Below, piece by piece: positions 1 through 6,520 of a stretch of DNA of 42,478 nucleotides. The translations under genes and the position numbers were made by a program. Under the pieces are notes generated by a model, which worked only from the letters and a program-made list of their open reading frames with translations, made no database searches and had not been told where the DNA came from. Every line of letters starts with the position of its first letter. Within the stretch, counting starts at the first letter, position 1. The stretch lies in assembly GCA_017525605.1 (NCBI GenBank), contig JAFXSM010000055.1, positions 1-42,478 on the forward strand, written 5' to 3'. The DNA comes from Treponema sp. GTDB lineage: Bacteria; Spirochaetota; Spirochaetia; Treponematales; Treponemataceae.

Positions 1-114
1 AAAAAGGATTTAATCGATTACATTGATTATTATAACAATAGACGGATTAAGTTAAAATTAAAAGGACTCAGCCCTGTTGATTACAGAACTAAGTCCTTTA
101 AGTCCGTTAGTTAA
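1..114 (+). CDS. IS3-family transposase OrfB, C-terminal fragment (cut by window)
   Basis: The open frame from base 1 to the TAA at 112-114 encodes 37 residues including [20 protein letters not shown], the very conserved C-terminal end of DDE transposases of the IS3/IS150 group (known forms end YNxxRIKxKLKGxSPVxYR). It lies just inside the terminal inverted repeat, as expected for OrfB. Only the tail is visible, so catalytic residues cannot be checked. Confidence 0.8.
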   Translation, partial: KKDLIDYIDYYNNRRIKLKLKGLSPVDYRTKSFKSVS

Positions 115-141
115 AGTGTCCAATAAATGGGGTACACTTCA
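1..141 (+). mobile_element. IS3-family insertion sequence, right end only
   Basis: The window opens inside an insertion sequence. Frame 1 encodes the C-terminus of an IS3-family (IS150-like) OrfB transposase, followed by a terminal inverted repeat: read from the outside, positions 141 to about 114 begin TGAAGTGTACCCC and continue into TTGGACACTT, the usual IS150-group end. The element therefore ends at about 141, some 60 bases from the 3' end of rsfS. The left end is outside the window, so completeness cannot be judged. The exact boundary is uncertain by a few bases because the target duplication cannot be checked. Confidence 0.75.
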
Positions 142-201
142 GTTCTTTTTGAAAAAGGCTCCGGATTTTTTTTTGCCTGAATTTTCATTCAGCAAAAAGA
201 A

Positions 202-552
202 TTACTTCAGGACGACACCCGCGTGCCACAACTTTTCAAGGTCGTAGAATTCCCTCGCAGTTTCCGACATGAGATGAACGACGACATTTCCGATGTCGAT
301 AAGGTTCCAGTCATCGCCGTCGGACGTTTTCTGGTTCGCAACATGAATCTGCATGTCGTTCTCCTTTGTGTAGTCCTTCACCTGCTTTGCAAGTCCCTGC
401 CAGTGCGCAGAGCTGTGAATAGTCGCGATGACGAAAAAATCAGTCCAGCTGTTGAGCTCAGAGACATCAAGAACCCTGACGTTCTCAGCCTTGCCATCTT
501 CAAGAAGCTTTGCGATTTCCAAAGCATTGTCTTTTGCAGTCTTCTCTGCCAT
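202..552 (-). CDS. rsfS: ribosomal silencing factor RsfS (Iojap family)
   Basis: RsfS binds ribosomal protein L14 and blocks joining of the ribosomal subunits under nutrient limitation. The protein (116 aa from the chosen start) has the family signatures: DVSELNSWTDFFVIAT near the N-terminus, then WNLIDIGNVVVHL and the ending REFYDLEKLWHAG. Two upstream in-frame ATGs (573 and 564) exist, but only the ATG at 552 is preceded by GGAG at proper spacing, so I start there; the alternative is 123 aa. It is last in the minus-strand run obgE-nadD-yqeK-lytR-rsfS, a gene order also seen in Firmicutes and other spirochaetes. No convincing terminator with a U-tract was found between its stop and the IS element. 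Confidence 0.92.
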   Translation of the reverse strand: MAEKTAKDNALEIAKLLEDGKAENVRVLDVSELNSWTDFFVIATIHSSAHWQGLAKQVKDYTKENDMQIHVANQKTSDGDDWNLIDIGNVVVHLMSETAREFYDLEKLWHAGVVLK

Positions 553-592
553 TTTTTTCTCCATAAAATCCATAAAAATAAAACAATCAAAT

Positions 593-620
593 TCTCAATT
601 GTAAATTGTCAATTATCAGT
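593..620. repeat. short AT-rich repetitive spacer
   Basis: The gap between lytR and rsfS holds near-repeats of the CAATTGTAAATTGTCAATTATC type. A similar degenerate tract with TTTTCAGTTTTCA units lies at 33541-33608. Both sit at gene 3' ends. They look like slippage-prone spacer sequence; I see no gene or defined regulatory site in them. Confidence 0.4.
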
Positions 621-1891
621 TACCGAACATAGCGTCCGTCAAAATCACGCCCCAAAATGAGCGTAAAATCGACATTGGCATCAGTATCGGGATTAAGGTC
701 CTCATCGACGATATTCGTGCAGTGGATGAAGTCTCCGAGATTCTTCGCAACTTCCTCGTTTCCGATATGGTTGATGATGACGGTCTTCTCGTAATCCTGC
801 GTGTCCGCATTCGTCATGCTGAGAACGTCGTATCCGGCACTCCGCATGAGGACGGCGGTGTTGCGCGCAAGACCTTGCGTTGCCGTTCCGTTTTTGATTT
901 CGAGAACGTAGACGCGGTTCACGTCGGCACCGTCGGACGAGACAAGCGCGTTCGATGCCTGCATCACGACATCTTTTATCAGCTCGCCGTCATAAAACGG
1001 GAAAAGGAGTTTCTTGCCGTCAACAGTTCGCGTCATTCCGGTAATCGCCTGCGGAACGAGCCTTTCGGAATCGACCTGCGAAATTTCGTTCATAAGACGG
1101 TACAAATCATTCGCCTTCAAATTTGAATCGAATTTTTCGGATACTGTCCCGAAAGTTTTCTTGTTCTTCAGAAGACGCTGATTCCTGCTGAGAGCTGTGA
1201 AGAACGAGACCATCACATTCTGCCGCCGCTCAATCAAATCCTCGTCGTCCTCTTTTTTCGAATACGTCAGGTAATCAATCACCTTGTCGCCGTCGAGATT
1301 CACAACACCGTTCGGCAAAAGCCATCTTTTTTTCGCCATAGGCTCGACGGACTCGGAAGCAGAGGACTCAACCTTCTGCTCACCGTTTGCATCGGACTCG
1401 GCATCCGTCTTCGAATCAATCGGAATCGGTATGAAGACTTTCATTCCGCCGAGCAAATCAGTCAGCTCATCGAAATCCTCAAGCCGAAGAACGACATAGA
1501 ACGGAATCTGCTGCCCGATAAGGTTCTCAATCTCCGATTTGTAAACCTCAACGCCCTTCTCGGAATATATCGCGTCGATTCGGTCTACCCTGTTCAAACT
1601 TCGGTAAATCGCGCCCGTGTTTCCGAGAATGTTGATGAGCGCGCCACGCTTCGCCATCGGGTAATAGATGAAGACATCGGTGAACAAAACGTTGCCCTTG
1701 TCCTCCATGACGAAAAGAGTTTTCACGACGCGGTCGCTTTTCAGGTTCTCGGAAACAGGGTCTGTCCTGAGCGAGAGCGCGAGCCAGATTCCGACCCCGA
1801 CAAAAATCAACAGCATCACAAAAAGGAATAGGATTCCGCTTTTCTTGTTTCTTCCGCTATTTATTTCCCTGTTGAATTCACTTCTCTTCAT
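620..1891 (-). CDS. LytR-CpsA-Psr (LCP) family envelope protein
   Basis: This 423-aa membrane-anchored protein has a short basic cytoplasmic N-terminus, one transmembrane helix (about residues 19-41), an LCP domain (about 75-310) and a C-terminal LytR_C-type domain (about 325-420). LCP proteins transfer polymers from lipid carriers to the cell wall; which polymer a spirochaete would attach is unknown. The start is one nucleotide past the yqeK stop, so the two are translationally coupled. A Ser/Glu/Asp-rich insert (about residues 160-185) interrupts the LCP domain and is probably a surface loop. The family call is good; the substrate cannot be read from sequence. Confidence 0.8.
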   Translation of the reverse strand: MKRSEFNREINSGRNKKSGILFLFVMLLIFVGVGIWLALSLRTDPVSENLKSDRVVKTLFVMEDKGNVLFTDVFIYYPMAKRGALINILGNTGAIYRSLNRVDRIDAIYSEKGVEVYKSEIENLIGQQIPFYVVLRLEDFDELTDLLGGMKVFIPIPIDSKTDAESDANGEQKVESSASESVEPMAKKRWLLPNGVVNLDGDKVIDYLTYSKKEDDEDLIERRQNVMVSFFTALSRNQRLLKNKKTFGTVSEKFDSNLKANDLYRLMNEISQVDSERLVPQAITGMTRTVDGKKLLFPFYDGELIKDVVMQASNALVSSDGADVNRVYVLEIKNGTATQGLARNTAVLMRSAGYDVLSMTNADTQDYEKTVIINHIGNEEVAKNLGDFIHCTNIVDEDLNPDTDANVDFTLILGRDFDGRYVR

Positions 1892-1892
1892 C

Positions 1893-2462
1893 TTATGATT
1901 TCCTCAATTCTTCCGCCCATTGTACCGCTTCCGGTGCCGATTTCTTGCCTTTTTTCGCAAGATATTCGAGATTTTCCTCCACGACAGCCAAAGTGATTCC
2001 GTTCAGCGACTTTTTGAAGAGATTCGAGCGGTATTCGTCCGTGGACTGAGGACGCCCAGGCTCAATCTTGTCCGCGACGAAAAGGATTTTTCCCAAATCG
2101 CAAAGCCCCGGCCTTCCGCAAGTGTGGTTTGCGACCGCATCAAGCACATTCTGGTCGGAAATTCCGAAGTCGCCCTTGATTTTCATAGCGGCCGCCCTTC
2201 CGTGAAGAAGGCTCGGCTTTCTGATTTCAAAATCGGCGAACGGCTGACCGTCTTTCTTCGCAAGCTCAATCATCGCATTCTCAGGAATTTCCTTGCAGAT
2301 GTCATGCGCAATGCCTGCAAGCTCGCCGAGCTTCGCATCGATTCCGTACAGCTCACACATTTGCGCCGCCGTCATCGCGACTCGCACCGAATGTTCATAT
2401 CTGTCCCTAGAGAGATTTTCTTGAGCATACGCTCTTATCTTTTCAAAAATTTCAGATTCCAT
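1893..2462 (-). CDS. yqeK: HD-domain Ap4A hydrolase YqeK
   Basis: This 189-aa HD-superfamily phosphohydrolase matches YqeK, which splits diadenosine tetraphosphate symmetrically. Visible metal-ligand motifs are YEHSVRV, the HD pair in GIAHDICKE, and the later LLHGRAAA and NHTCGRPG segments. An in-frame ATG lies 24 codons upstream (2534), but that extension would run deep into nadD; the start at 2462 overlaps the nadD stop by 11 nt, a usual coupled arrangement. nadD-yqeK adjacency is widely conserved and supports the call. Confidence 0.85.
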   Translation of the reverse strand: MESEIFEKIRAYAQENLSRDRYEHSVRVAMTAAQMCELYGIDAKLGELAGIAHDICKEIPENAMIELAKKDGQPFADFEIRKPSLLHGRAAAMKIKGDFGISDQNVLDAVANHTCGRPGLCDLGKILFVADKIEPGRPQSTDEYRSNLFKKSLNGITLAVVEENLEYLAKKGKKSAPEAVQWAEELRKS

Positions 2463-3099
2463 ACAATTTTTTTTCCAAAATATATTCGAAAACGCCTTCA
2501 GCAACAAGATAACGCCATGCACCCCGCTCCGCAATCTTACGGCGGATTTCAGATGATGAAATTTCCATTTTCGGATTCATGACGATTTTATGCGGATACG
2601 GAAAATTCTCCCTTGTCACGCCGACCATCGGATTTTTCCCGTATTTTTCAGTCGGAGCATTGCAGAATTTGCCGTTGTCCTCGCTTGATTCAGGACGACA
2701 AGCAAGAATCAAATCAGCTTTTTCGGCAAGCTCGGCAGAATGCTCCCATTTGTCGTAATCAGGCAGCAAATCCTCGCCGAAAATCACACCGATTTTTCCG
2801 GTCAGAACGTCCTTGTACTTTTCCTCAAGAAAGCAGACCGTATCCCAAGTATACGAGATTCCGCCCCTGTCGATTTCGCACGATTCCGCAACGAACCTGT
2901 CGTCGCCACGGACTGCGGCACGAACCATCTCAAGCCTGTCCGACGAAGAAACTTTATCCGACAGCTCCTTGTGAGGAGGCTTGAAAGTCGGAACGAAGAG
3001 AATCTTGTCATAGCCGAGTTCCGTGCAAACGGAATCAGCAAGAATCAAGTGACCAATGTGAATCGGATTATAACTTCCGCCGAGAATCGCTATTTTCAT
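2452..3099 (-). CDS. nadD: nicotinate-nucleotide adenylyltransferase
   Basis: NadD joins ATP and nicotinate mononucleotide to make deamido-NAD in NAD biosynthesis. The 215-aa protein begins with the nucleotidyltransferase signature GGSYNPIHIGH and carries the C-terminal ISSSEIR motif, both ATP-binding elements of this family. Length is normal. Its ATG overlaps the obgE stop by 4 nt (ATGA), and its 3' end overlaps yqeK, so obgE-nadD-yqeK-lytR is one tightly coupled unit. Confidence 0.93.
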   Translation of the reverse strand: MKIAILGGSYNPIHIGHLILADSVCTELGYDKILFVPTFKPPHKELSDKVSSSDRLEMVRAAVRGDDRFVAESCEIDRGGISYTWDTVCFLEEKYKDVLTGKIGVIFGEDLLPDYDKWEHSAELAEKADLILACRPESSEDNGKFCNAPTEKYGKNPMVGVTRENFPYPHKIVMNPKMEISSSEIRRKIAERGAWRYLVAEGVFEYILEKKLYGI

Positions 3100-4256
3100 T
3101 TTTCACTACCCGGATACTGAATTTCCATATCATCATCGATTGAACGAGTTTCCATGAAAGTCGGATTTATCACGGAAGATTTGTTGCGCTTCGTAAGGAA
3201 TCCGCCGTTCGAAATTTTCTCGCCCTTTTCGTTGAAAGATTCTGCGGAATCCATCGACGAGACGAGATTCAGGAGCGCGAGGCGGATGTCGTTCATGCCG
3301 ATATGCGCCGCGACAGAAACAGGAAGGACAATCGTGTCCGGTTCCTTTTCCTTTATTGCCTTCGCGATTTTCTCTGCATTCTCCGACGCACCCTCAACAT
3401 CAATCTTGTTGCAAAGAACGATGTGCGGCTTGTTCGCCAAATCAGCAGAATACCCCGCAAGTTCGCCGCAGAGAGTCTCATACGCGCTAAGGCAGTTCTC
3501 GTCCGAGCAGTCAATCATGAAAAGAAGACCCGCAGTGCGCGAGATGTGCTTCAGGAACCTAATTCCCAAACCTTTTCCCTCGCTCGCCCCTTCGATGATT
3601 CCCGGAATGTCTGCGATTATTATATCCCTTTCGTCGTCAGCGTGAAGAACGCCGAGATTCGGAATTTTCGTCGTGAACGGATACGGCGCGATTTTCGGTC
3701 GTGCAGCAGTGAAAGCATCGAGGAGCGTCGATTTTCCCGCGTTCGGGAATCCGACAAGACCGATGTCCGCCATGATGCTGAGCTCAAGCAGGAGCTTTCT
3801 GTATTCGCCCGGCTGACCGGCATTCGCCCTTTTCGGAGCCTGATTCGTCGAAGACTTGAAGTGGATGTTTCCCCAACCGCCGTTTCCGCCTTTCAGGAAG
3901 ACGAACTGCTCGCCGTCGCTTTCGGTCGTGAATTCGCGGATAAGCTCATGCGTTTCCGCATCGCGTATTGCTGTTCCCGGCGGAACGCAGATTACAACGT
4001 CCTCGCCGTCCTTTCCGTATCTGTTCCAGCCCTGACCGTCGCCGCCGTTCTTCGCCTTGAAAAAACGCCTGAAGCGGATGTTCGCAAGAGTCTTTACGTT
4101 TCTCTTCACGCAGAAAATGACGTCGCCGCCCCTTCCGCCGTCGCCGCCGTTCGGGCCGCCGTTCGGAATGTACTTTTCGCGCCTGAACGACACGCAGCCG
4201 TTTCCGCCTTTTCCTGATGTAACTTCTATTATTGCTTCGTCTGCAAATTGATTCAT
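3096..4256 (-). CDS. obgE: GTPase ObgE/CgtA
   Basis: This essential GTPase takes part in large-subunit ribosome assembly and stress response. The 386-aa protein has the glycine-rich Obg fold (about 1-158, with GGxGG runs such as NGGPNGGDGGRGGD) and a G domain with Walker A GFPNAGKST, switch TTKIPNLG, DIPGIIEGAS and NKID. After the G domain come about 60 residues rich in Ser/Asn/Lys (ending near IQYPGSEK) that do not resemble the usual OCT domain and may be lineage-specific. The start follows GGGGAAGG. It heads the nadD-yqeK-lytR-rsfS operon. Confidence 0.95.
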   Translation of the reverse strand: MNQFADEAIIEVTSGKGGNGCVSFRREKYIPNGGPNGGDGGRGGDVIFCVKRNVKTLANIRFRRFFKAKNGGDGQGWNRYGKDGEDVVICVPPGTAIRDAETHELIREFTTESDGEQFVFLKGGNGGWGNIHFKSSTNQAPKRANAGQPGEYRKLLLELSIMADIGLVGFPNAGKSTLLDAFTAARPKIAPYPFTTKIPNLGVLHADDERDIIIADIPGIIEGASEGKGLGIRFLKHISRTAGLLFMIDCSDENCLSAYETLCGELAGYSADLANKPHIVLCNKIDVEGASENAEKIAKAIKEKEPDTIVLPVSVAAHIGMNDIRLALLNLVSSMDSAESFNEKGEKISNGGFLTKRNKSSVINPTFMETRSIDDDMEIQYPGSEK

Positions 4257-4285
4257 ATTTCCTTCCCCTAAAAAATCCTTCCCAA

Positions 4286-4291
4286 ATTATA
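4286..4291 (-). promoter_or_regulatory. possible -10 box for obgE operon
   Basis: On the minus strand the sequence reads TGTATAAT directly after the U-tract of the rpmA terminator, about 30 nt before the obgE ATG. The hexamer is a perfect TATAAT. The matching -35 would fall in the terminator loop and is poor (TTCTGT-like), so this rests on the -10 alone. Confidence 0.4.
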
Positions 4292-4328
4292 CAAAAAAAG
4301 CCCGGAAACAGAATCTGAATCCGAGCTT
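4292..4328 (-). terminator. rho-independent terminator after rpmA
   Basis: On the minus strand the arms AGCTCGG and CCGGGCT (one G-U pair) enclose a loop and are followed by seven T residues. It lies between the rpmA stop and obgE, separating the rplU-prp-rpmA operon from the obgE operon. Confidence 0.8.
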
Positions 4329-4353
4329 TCTGACTTAAATCAAATGCAAAAGT

Positions 4354-4608
4354 TTATGCTTCAGCTTTAACAGCGACGTACTTTCTGTTGTTGCGCTCTT
4401 TGAACTCAACAACGCCGTCTGCTGTAGCGAACAAAGTATTGTCTCCGCCCATTGCAACATTATCGCCTGCGAAGATTTTTGTCCCACGCTGACGAATGAT
4501 GATTGAACCAGCTGTAATTTTCTGTCCACCGTAAACTTTTACACCCAAGCTCTTTGGATTTGAATCGCGGCCGTTTTTTGCACCGCTACCACCTTTACTG
4601 CGTCCCAT
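4354..4608 (-). CDS. rpmA: 50S ribosomal protein L27
   Basis: This 84-aa protein matches bacterial L27 throughout: [14 protein letters not shown], the [16 protein letters not shown] core and the [13 protein letters not shown] segment. L27 lies near the peptidyl-transferase centre. The start is fixed by GGAGG 5-6 nt upstream. The N-terminus begins MGRSKGGSG directly and lacks the LQFFA-containing leader that the Prp protease removes in Firmicutes, although a prp gene sits immediately upstream. Confidence 0.96.
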   Translation of the reverse strand: MGRSKGGSGAKNGRDSNPKSLGVKVYGGQKITAGSIIIRQRGTKIFAGDNVAMGGDNTLFATADGVVEFKERNNRKYVAVKAEA

Positions 4609-4628
4609 TTTAATCCTCCGCTAAAGAT

Positions 4629-4985
4629 TTAGCTAATTTGAATTTCCCGCAACAGCACATTTTCAGGATATTCTTCGGAAAGCGAAGAAAGACCGCTCCG
4701 CAAAAAATCCGCAATGCACTTCAACCTGGACTCAATCTGCGTCAATCTCTGACCATCCAGATTTTCTTCTATTTCCACACAGAATGCGAGTTTTCCGCGT
4801 GAAGAAGTGTCAGCTGCCAAAGTGATGTACTCAGTTTGCGAAAGAAGCTGCATCGCCGTCCTAATCAGTATCGTGACCGCAGAACAAACGATATCGCCGC
4901 CTTTCTTTGAAAAACCAGCGTGTCCGTTAGCTTGAAGATTTTTAATCACGCCGTTTTTATCAAACGAAACAACCACCTCAGTCAT
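4629..4985 (-). CDS. prp: ribosomal-processing cysteine protease Prp (YsxB family)
   Basis: This 118-aa protein lies between rplU and rpmA, the classical location. The catalytic pair is visible as H22 in GHAGFSKKG and C34 in GGDIVCSAV. In Firmicutes Prp cleaves the N-terminal extension of L27. Here the neighbouring L27 has no such extension, so the substrate is either something else or the enzyme has another role. Same operon and strand as both ribosomal genes. Confidence 0.88.
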   Translation of the reverse strand: MTEVVVSFDKNGVIKNLQANGHAGFSKKGGDIVCSAVTILIRTAMQLLSQTEYITLAADTSSRGKLAFCVEIEENLDGQRLTQIESRLKCIADFLRSGLSSLSEEYPENVLLREIQIS

Positions 4986-5027
4986 CTTTCTGGCAATTCA
5001 CCTCAAAAAGAAATGAAAGCGAAAGGA

Positions 5028-5339
5028 TTAGCCGATGATGTTCTCAACTTTTACAGTTGTATACTGCTGTCTGTGACCGATCAAGCGATGATAGTCTTTC
5101 TTTGACTTGTACTTGAAAACGAGAACTTTCTTGTCCTTGAATGATTTCTGAACGACAACCTCGACTTTTGCTCCAGAAACTTTTGGAGTTCCGACCTTGA
5201 TGTTGTCACCGTCGCTGACGAGAAGAACGTCCTCGATAACGATTTTGTCACCCTCTTTTGCATCAACCAAGTCAACGTTGATGAGAGCGTCTTTCTCAGC
5301 CTTGTACTGTTTGCCTTTGTATTCAAAAAGTGCGTACAT
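5028..5339 (-). CDS. rplU: 50S ribosomal protein L21
   Basis: This 103-aa protein begins MYALFEYKGKQYKAEKD and ends KSKKDYHRLIGHRQQYTTVKV, both strong L21 signatures (the last is the rRNA-binding C-terminal motif). It is first in the rplU-prp-rpmA operon. AGAGG precedes the ATG, and a good promoter lies about 70 nt upstream, leaving a leader of roughly 65 nt. Confidence 0.96.
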   Translation of the reverse strand: MYALFEYKGKQYKAEKDALINVDLVDAKEGDKIVIEDVLLVSDGDNIKVGTPKVSGAKVEVVVQKSFKDKKVLVFKYKSKKDYHRLIGHRQQYTTVKVENIIG

Positions 5340-5409
5340 GTAAAACCTCTTATCCGCCGCAAAGTGTAACGGAACTTTAACGACTCAAAATTAAAATAGA
5401 TAGAATTGA

Positions 5410-5439
5410 ATTATATCGGAATTTGAAAATGAAATTCAA
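5410..5439 (-). promoter_or_regulatory. promoter of the rplU operon
   Basis: On the minus strand TTGAAT (5439-5434) and a perfect TATAAT (5415-5410) are separated by 18 nt, upstream of rplU. The predicted start leaves about 65 nt of untranslated leader. Confidence 0.6.
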
Positions 5440-5501
5440 GGAATTAGCGAAAAATCAGCAAATTTGCAAAATATCTTCTATATATATTATGTGCAGTGAG
5501 C

Positions 5502-5545
5502 AAAAAAAATACCCCGCTTCGGAATCGGGATTCACAAAGCGGGGT
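5502..5545 (-). terminator. rho-independent terminator of the LolA-like gene
   Basis: On the minus strand ACCCCGCTT and AAGCGGGGT pair perfectly over 9 bp and are followed by ATTTTTTTT. It lies just after the stop of the minus-strand gene at 5593-6381 and closes the transporter unit. Confidence 0.85.
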
Positions 5546-5592
5546 GCCATTCACGCAACTTTGTCCGGCAGTTTTATTGCCGTTCAAAAAGA

Positions 5593-6381
5593 CTATCTTC
5601 CTGTTGTCAAGAAGTCAGTTGTGAAGTTGTGGTCTGGAATTGGCTTATCAACAACGATGTTCACCATCTTCATTGTAGTTGAGTGGCCGTTCTGAACGTT
5701 TGTCATAACGTTTTCCATCGGAACGTTGTAGACGCGGTCGTTTGTTCCAGGCATCTTCTTGATTGACTTGATTTCGTTGACCTTGAGGAGCTTGCCCTTC
5801 TTGTCATACATCTCGATGTAAGTCGGAATCCATGCATCTTTTGTGATGTATGAAATTCTGTAAGAGTACTGGCTGGATTTCGGGTCTTTCGGAGTTGATT
5901 TTACAACGTACAAATCCTTGAAGTTGCCCTTGTCCTCGCTTTCCTTCAAAAGCTCGTGCGTGTCGTCAGAAACTTCGCGCGTGCTCATGTCATCGTAAGA
6001 GAAGTCTGTTCCGACGAATGCTTTTGTGCCGTCAGAAGCTGCGACGCGGCGAGTTGACTTGAGAGTTGGAAGATAAATCCATTTGTCATCGTCCTTTCCG
6101 TCGTTCTCTTTCTGAAGGAAGCGTGTGTCTTTTACAGCTGCTGGTGAGAGGAACACCATAACGACATCTGAAAGACCGTTCTTGCAGCGGCCGTACTCAC
6201 CGACGTTTCTTGTCTCCTCGACCTTGCCGTTCTTTGCGAGCGTGACCTGAACGGATGCCTTAGAGAAGTCCGGCTTTTGGCGGTCGAAAACCTTTGTCAT
6301 AATCTCAGTTCCGTCGATTGCGAAAGCTGATGCTCCAACTACGAATGTTGCTGCTACTGCCAATGTTTTAAGAAGTTTCAT
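5593..6381 (-). CDS. periplasmic LolA-like lipoprotein-sorting protein (exporter partner)
   Basis: This 262-aa protein has a signal peptide (MKLLKTLAVAATFVVGASAFA, cleavage after AFA) and the features of 'outer membrane lipoprotein-sorting' proteins: VMVFLSPAAVKDTRFL, DDKWIYLPTLKSTRRVAASD and DFSYDDMSTREV. Members fold like LolA and are commonly encoded beside MMPL/RND exporters, as here (the exporter ends 140 nt upstream). They probably carry a hydrophobic cargo through the periplasm; the cargo is unknown. A paralogue with the same blocks is at 10190-11026, on the other side of the exporter. The start has GGAGG upstream. Confidence 0.85.
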   Translation of the reverse strand: MKLLKTLAVAATFVVGASAFAIDGTEIMTKVFDRQKPDFSKASVQVTLAKNGKVEETRNVGEYGRCKNGLSDVVMVFLSPAAVKDTRFLQKENDGKDDDKWIYLPTLKSTRRVAASDGTKAFVGTDFSYDDMSTREVSDDTHELLKESEDKGNFKDLYVVKSTPKDPKSSQYSYRISYITKDAWIPTYIEMYDKKGKLLKVNEIKSIKKMPGTNDRVYNVPMENVMTNVQNGHSTTMKMVNIVVDKPIPDHNFTTDFLTTGR

Positions 6382-6427
6382 AAAAATACCTCCAATTCTT
6401 GTGTGTTCGTGTATGTTTATCTTTTAG

Positions 6428-6469
6428 AATTGTGTCATCGGTTCAAAGTTACGAACCAATGACACAATT
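6428..6469 (-). promoter_or_regulatory. long intercistronic hairpin between exporter and LolA-like gene
   Basis: Two 17-base arms (starting AATTGTGTCAT and ending ATGACACAATT) flank an 8-base loop. One internal pair is G-U in minus-strand RNA but a C-A mismatch in plus-strand RNA, suggesting the structure acts in the minus-strand transcript. The U-tract follows on the plus strand, where no gene precedes it, so I treat it as a possible mRNA-stability or attenuation hairpin rather than a normal terminator. Confidence 0.4.
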
Positions 6470-6520
6470 TTTTTTTATTTTTTTCGGATTCGGAAAATTC
6501 AATCTCCGAAAAAGTTCAGA

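Noticed and set aside
142..201. Hairpin GCTGAAT-GAAA-ATTCAGGC as rho-independent terminator of rsfS
   Set aside because: On the minus strand it is followed by A residues rather than T, so it does not fit a normal terminator; left unannotated.
5423..5695. A 90-codon plus-strand frame upstream of rplU
   Set aside because: It overlaps the 3' end of the LolA-like gene and its terminator on the other strand, contains the rplU promoter, and has no protein-like composition.
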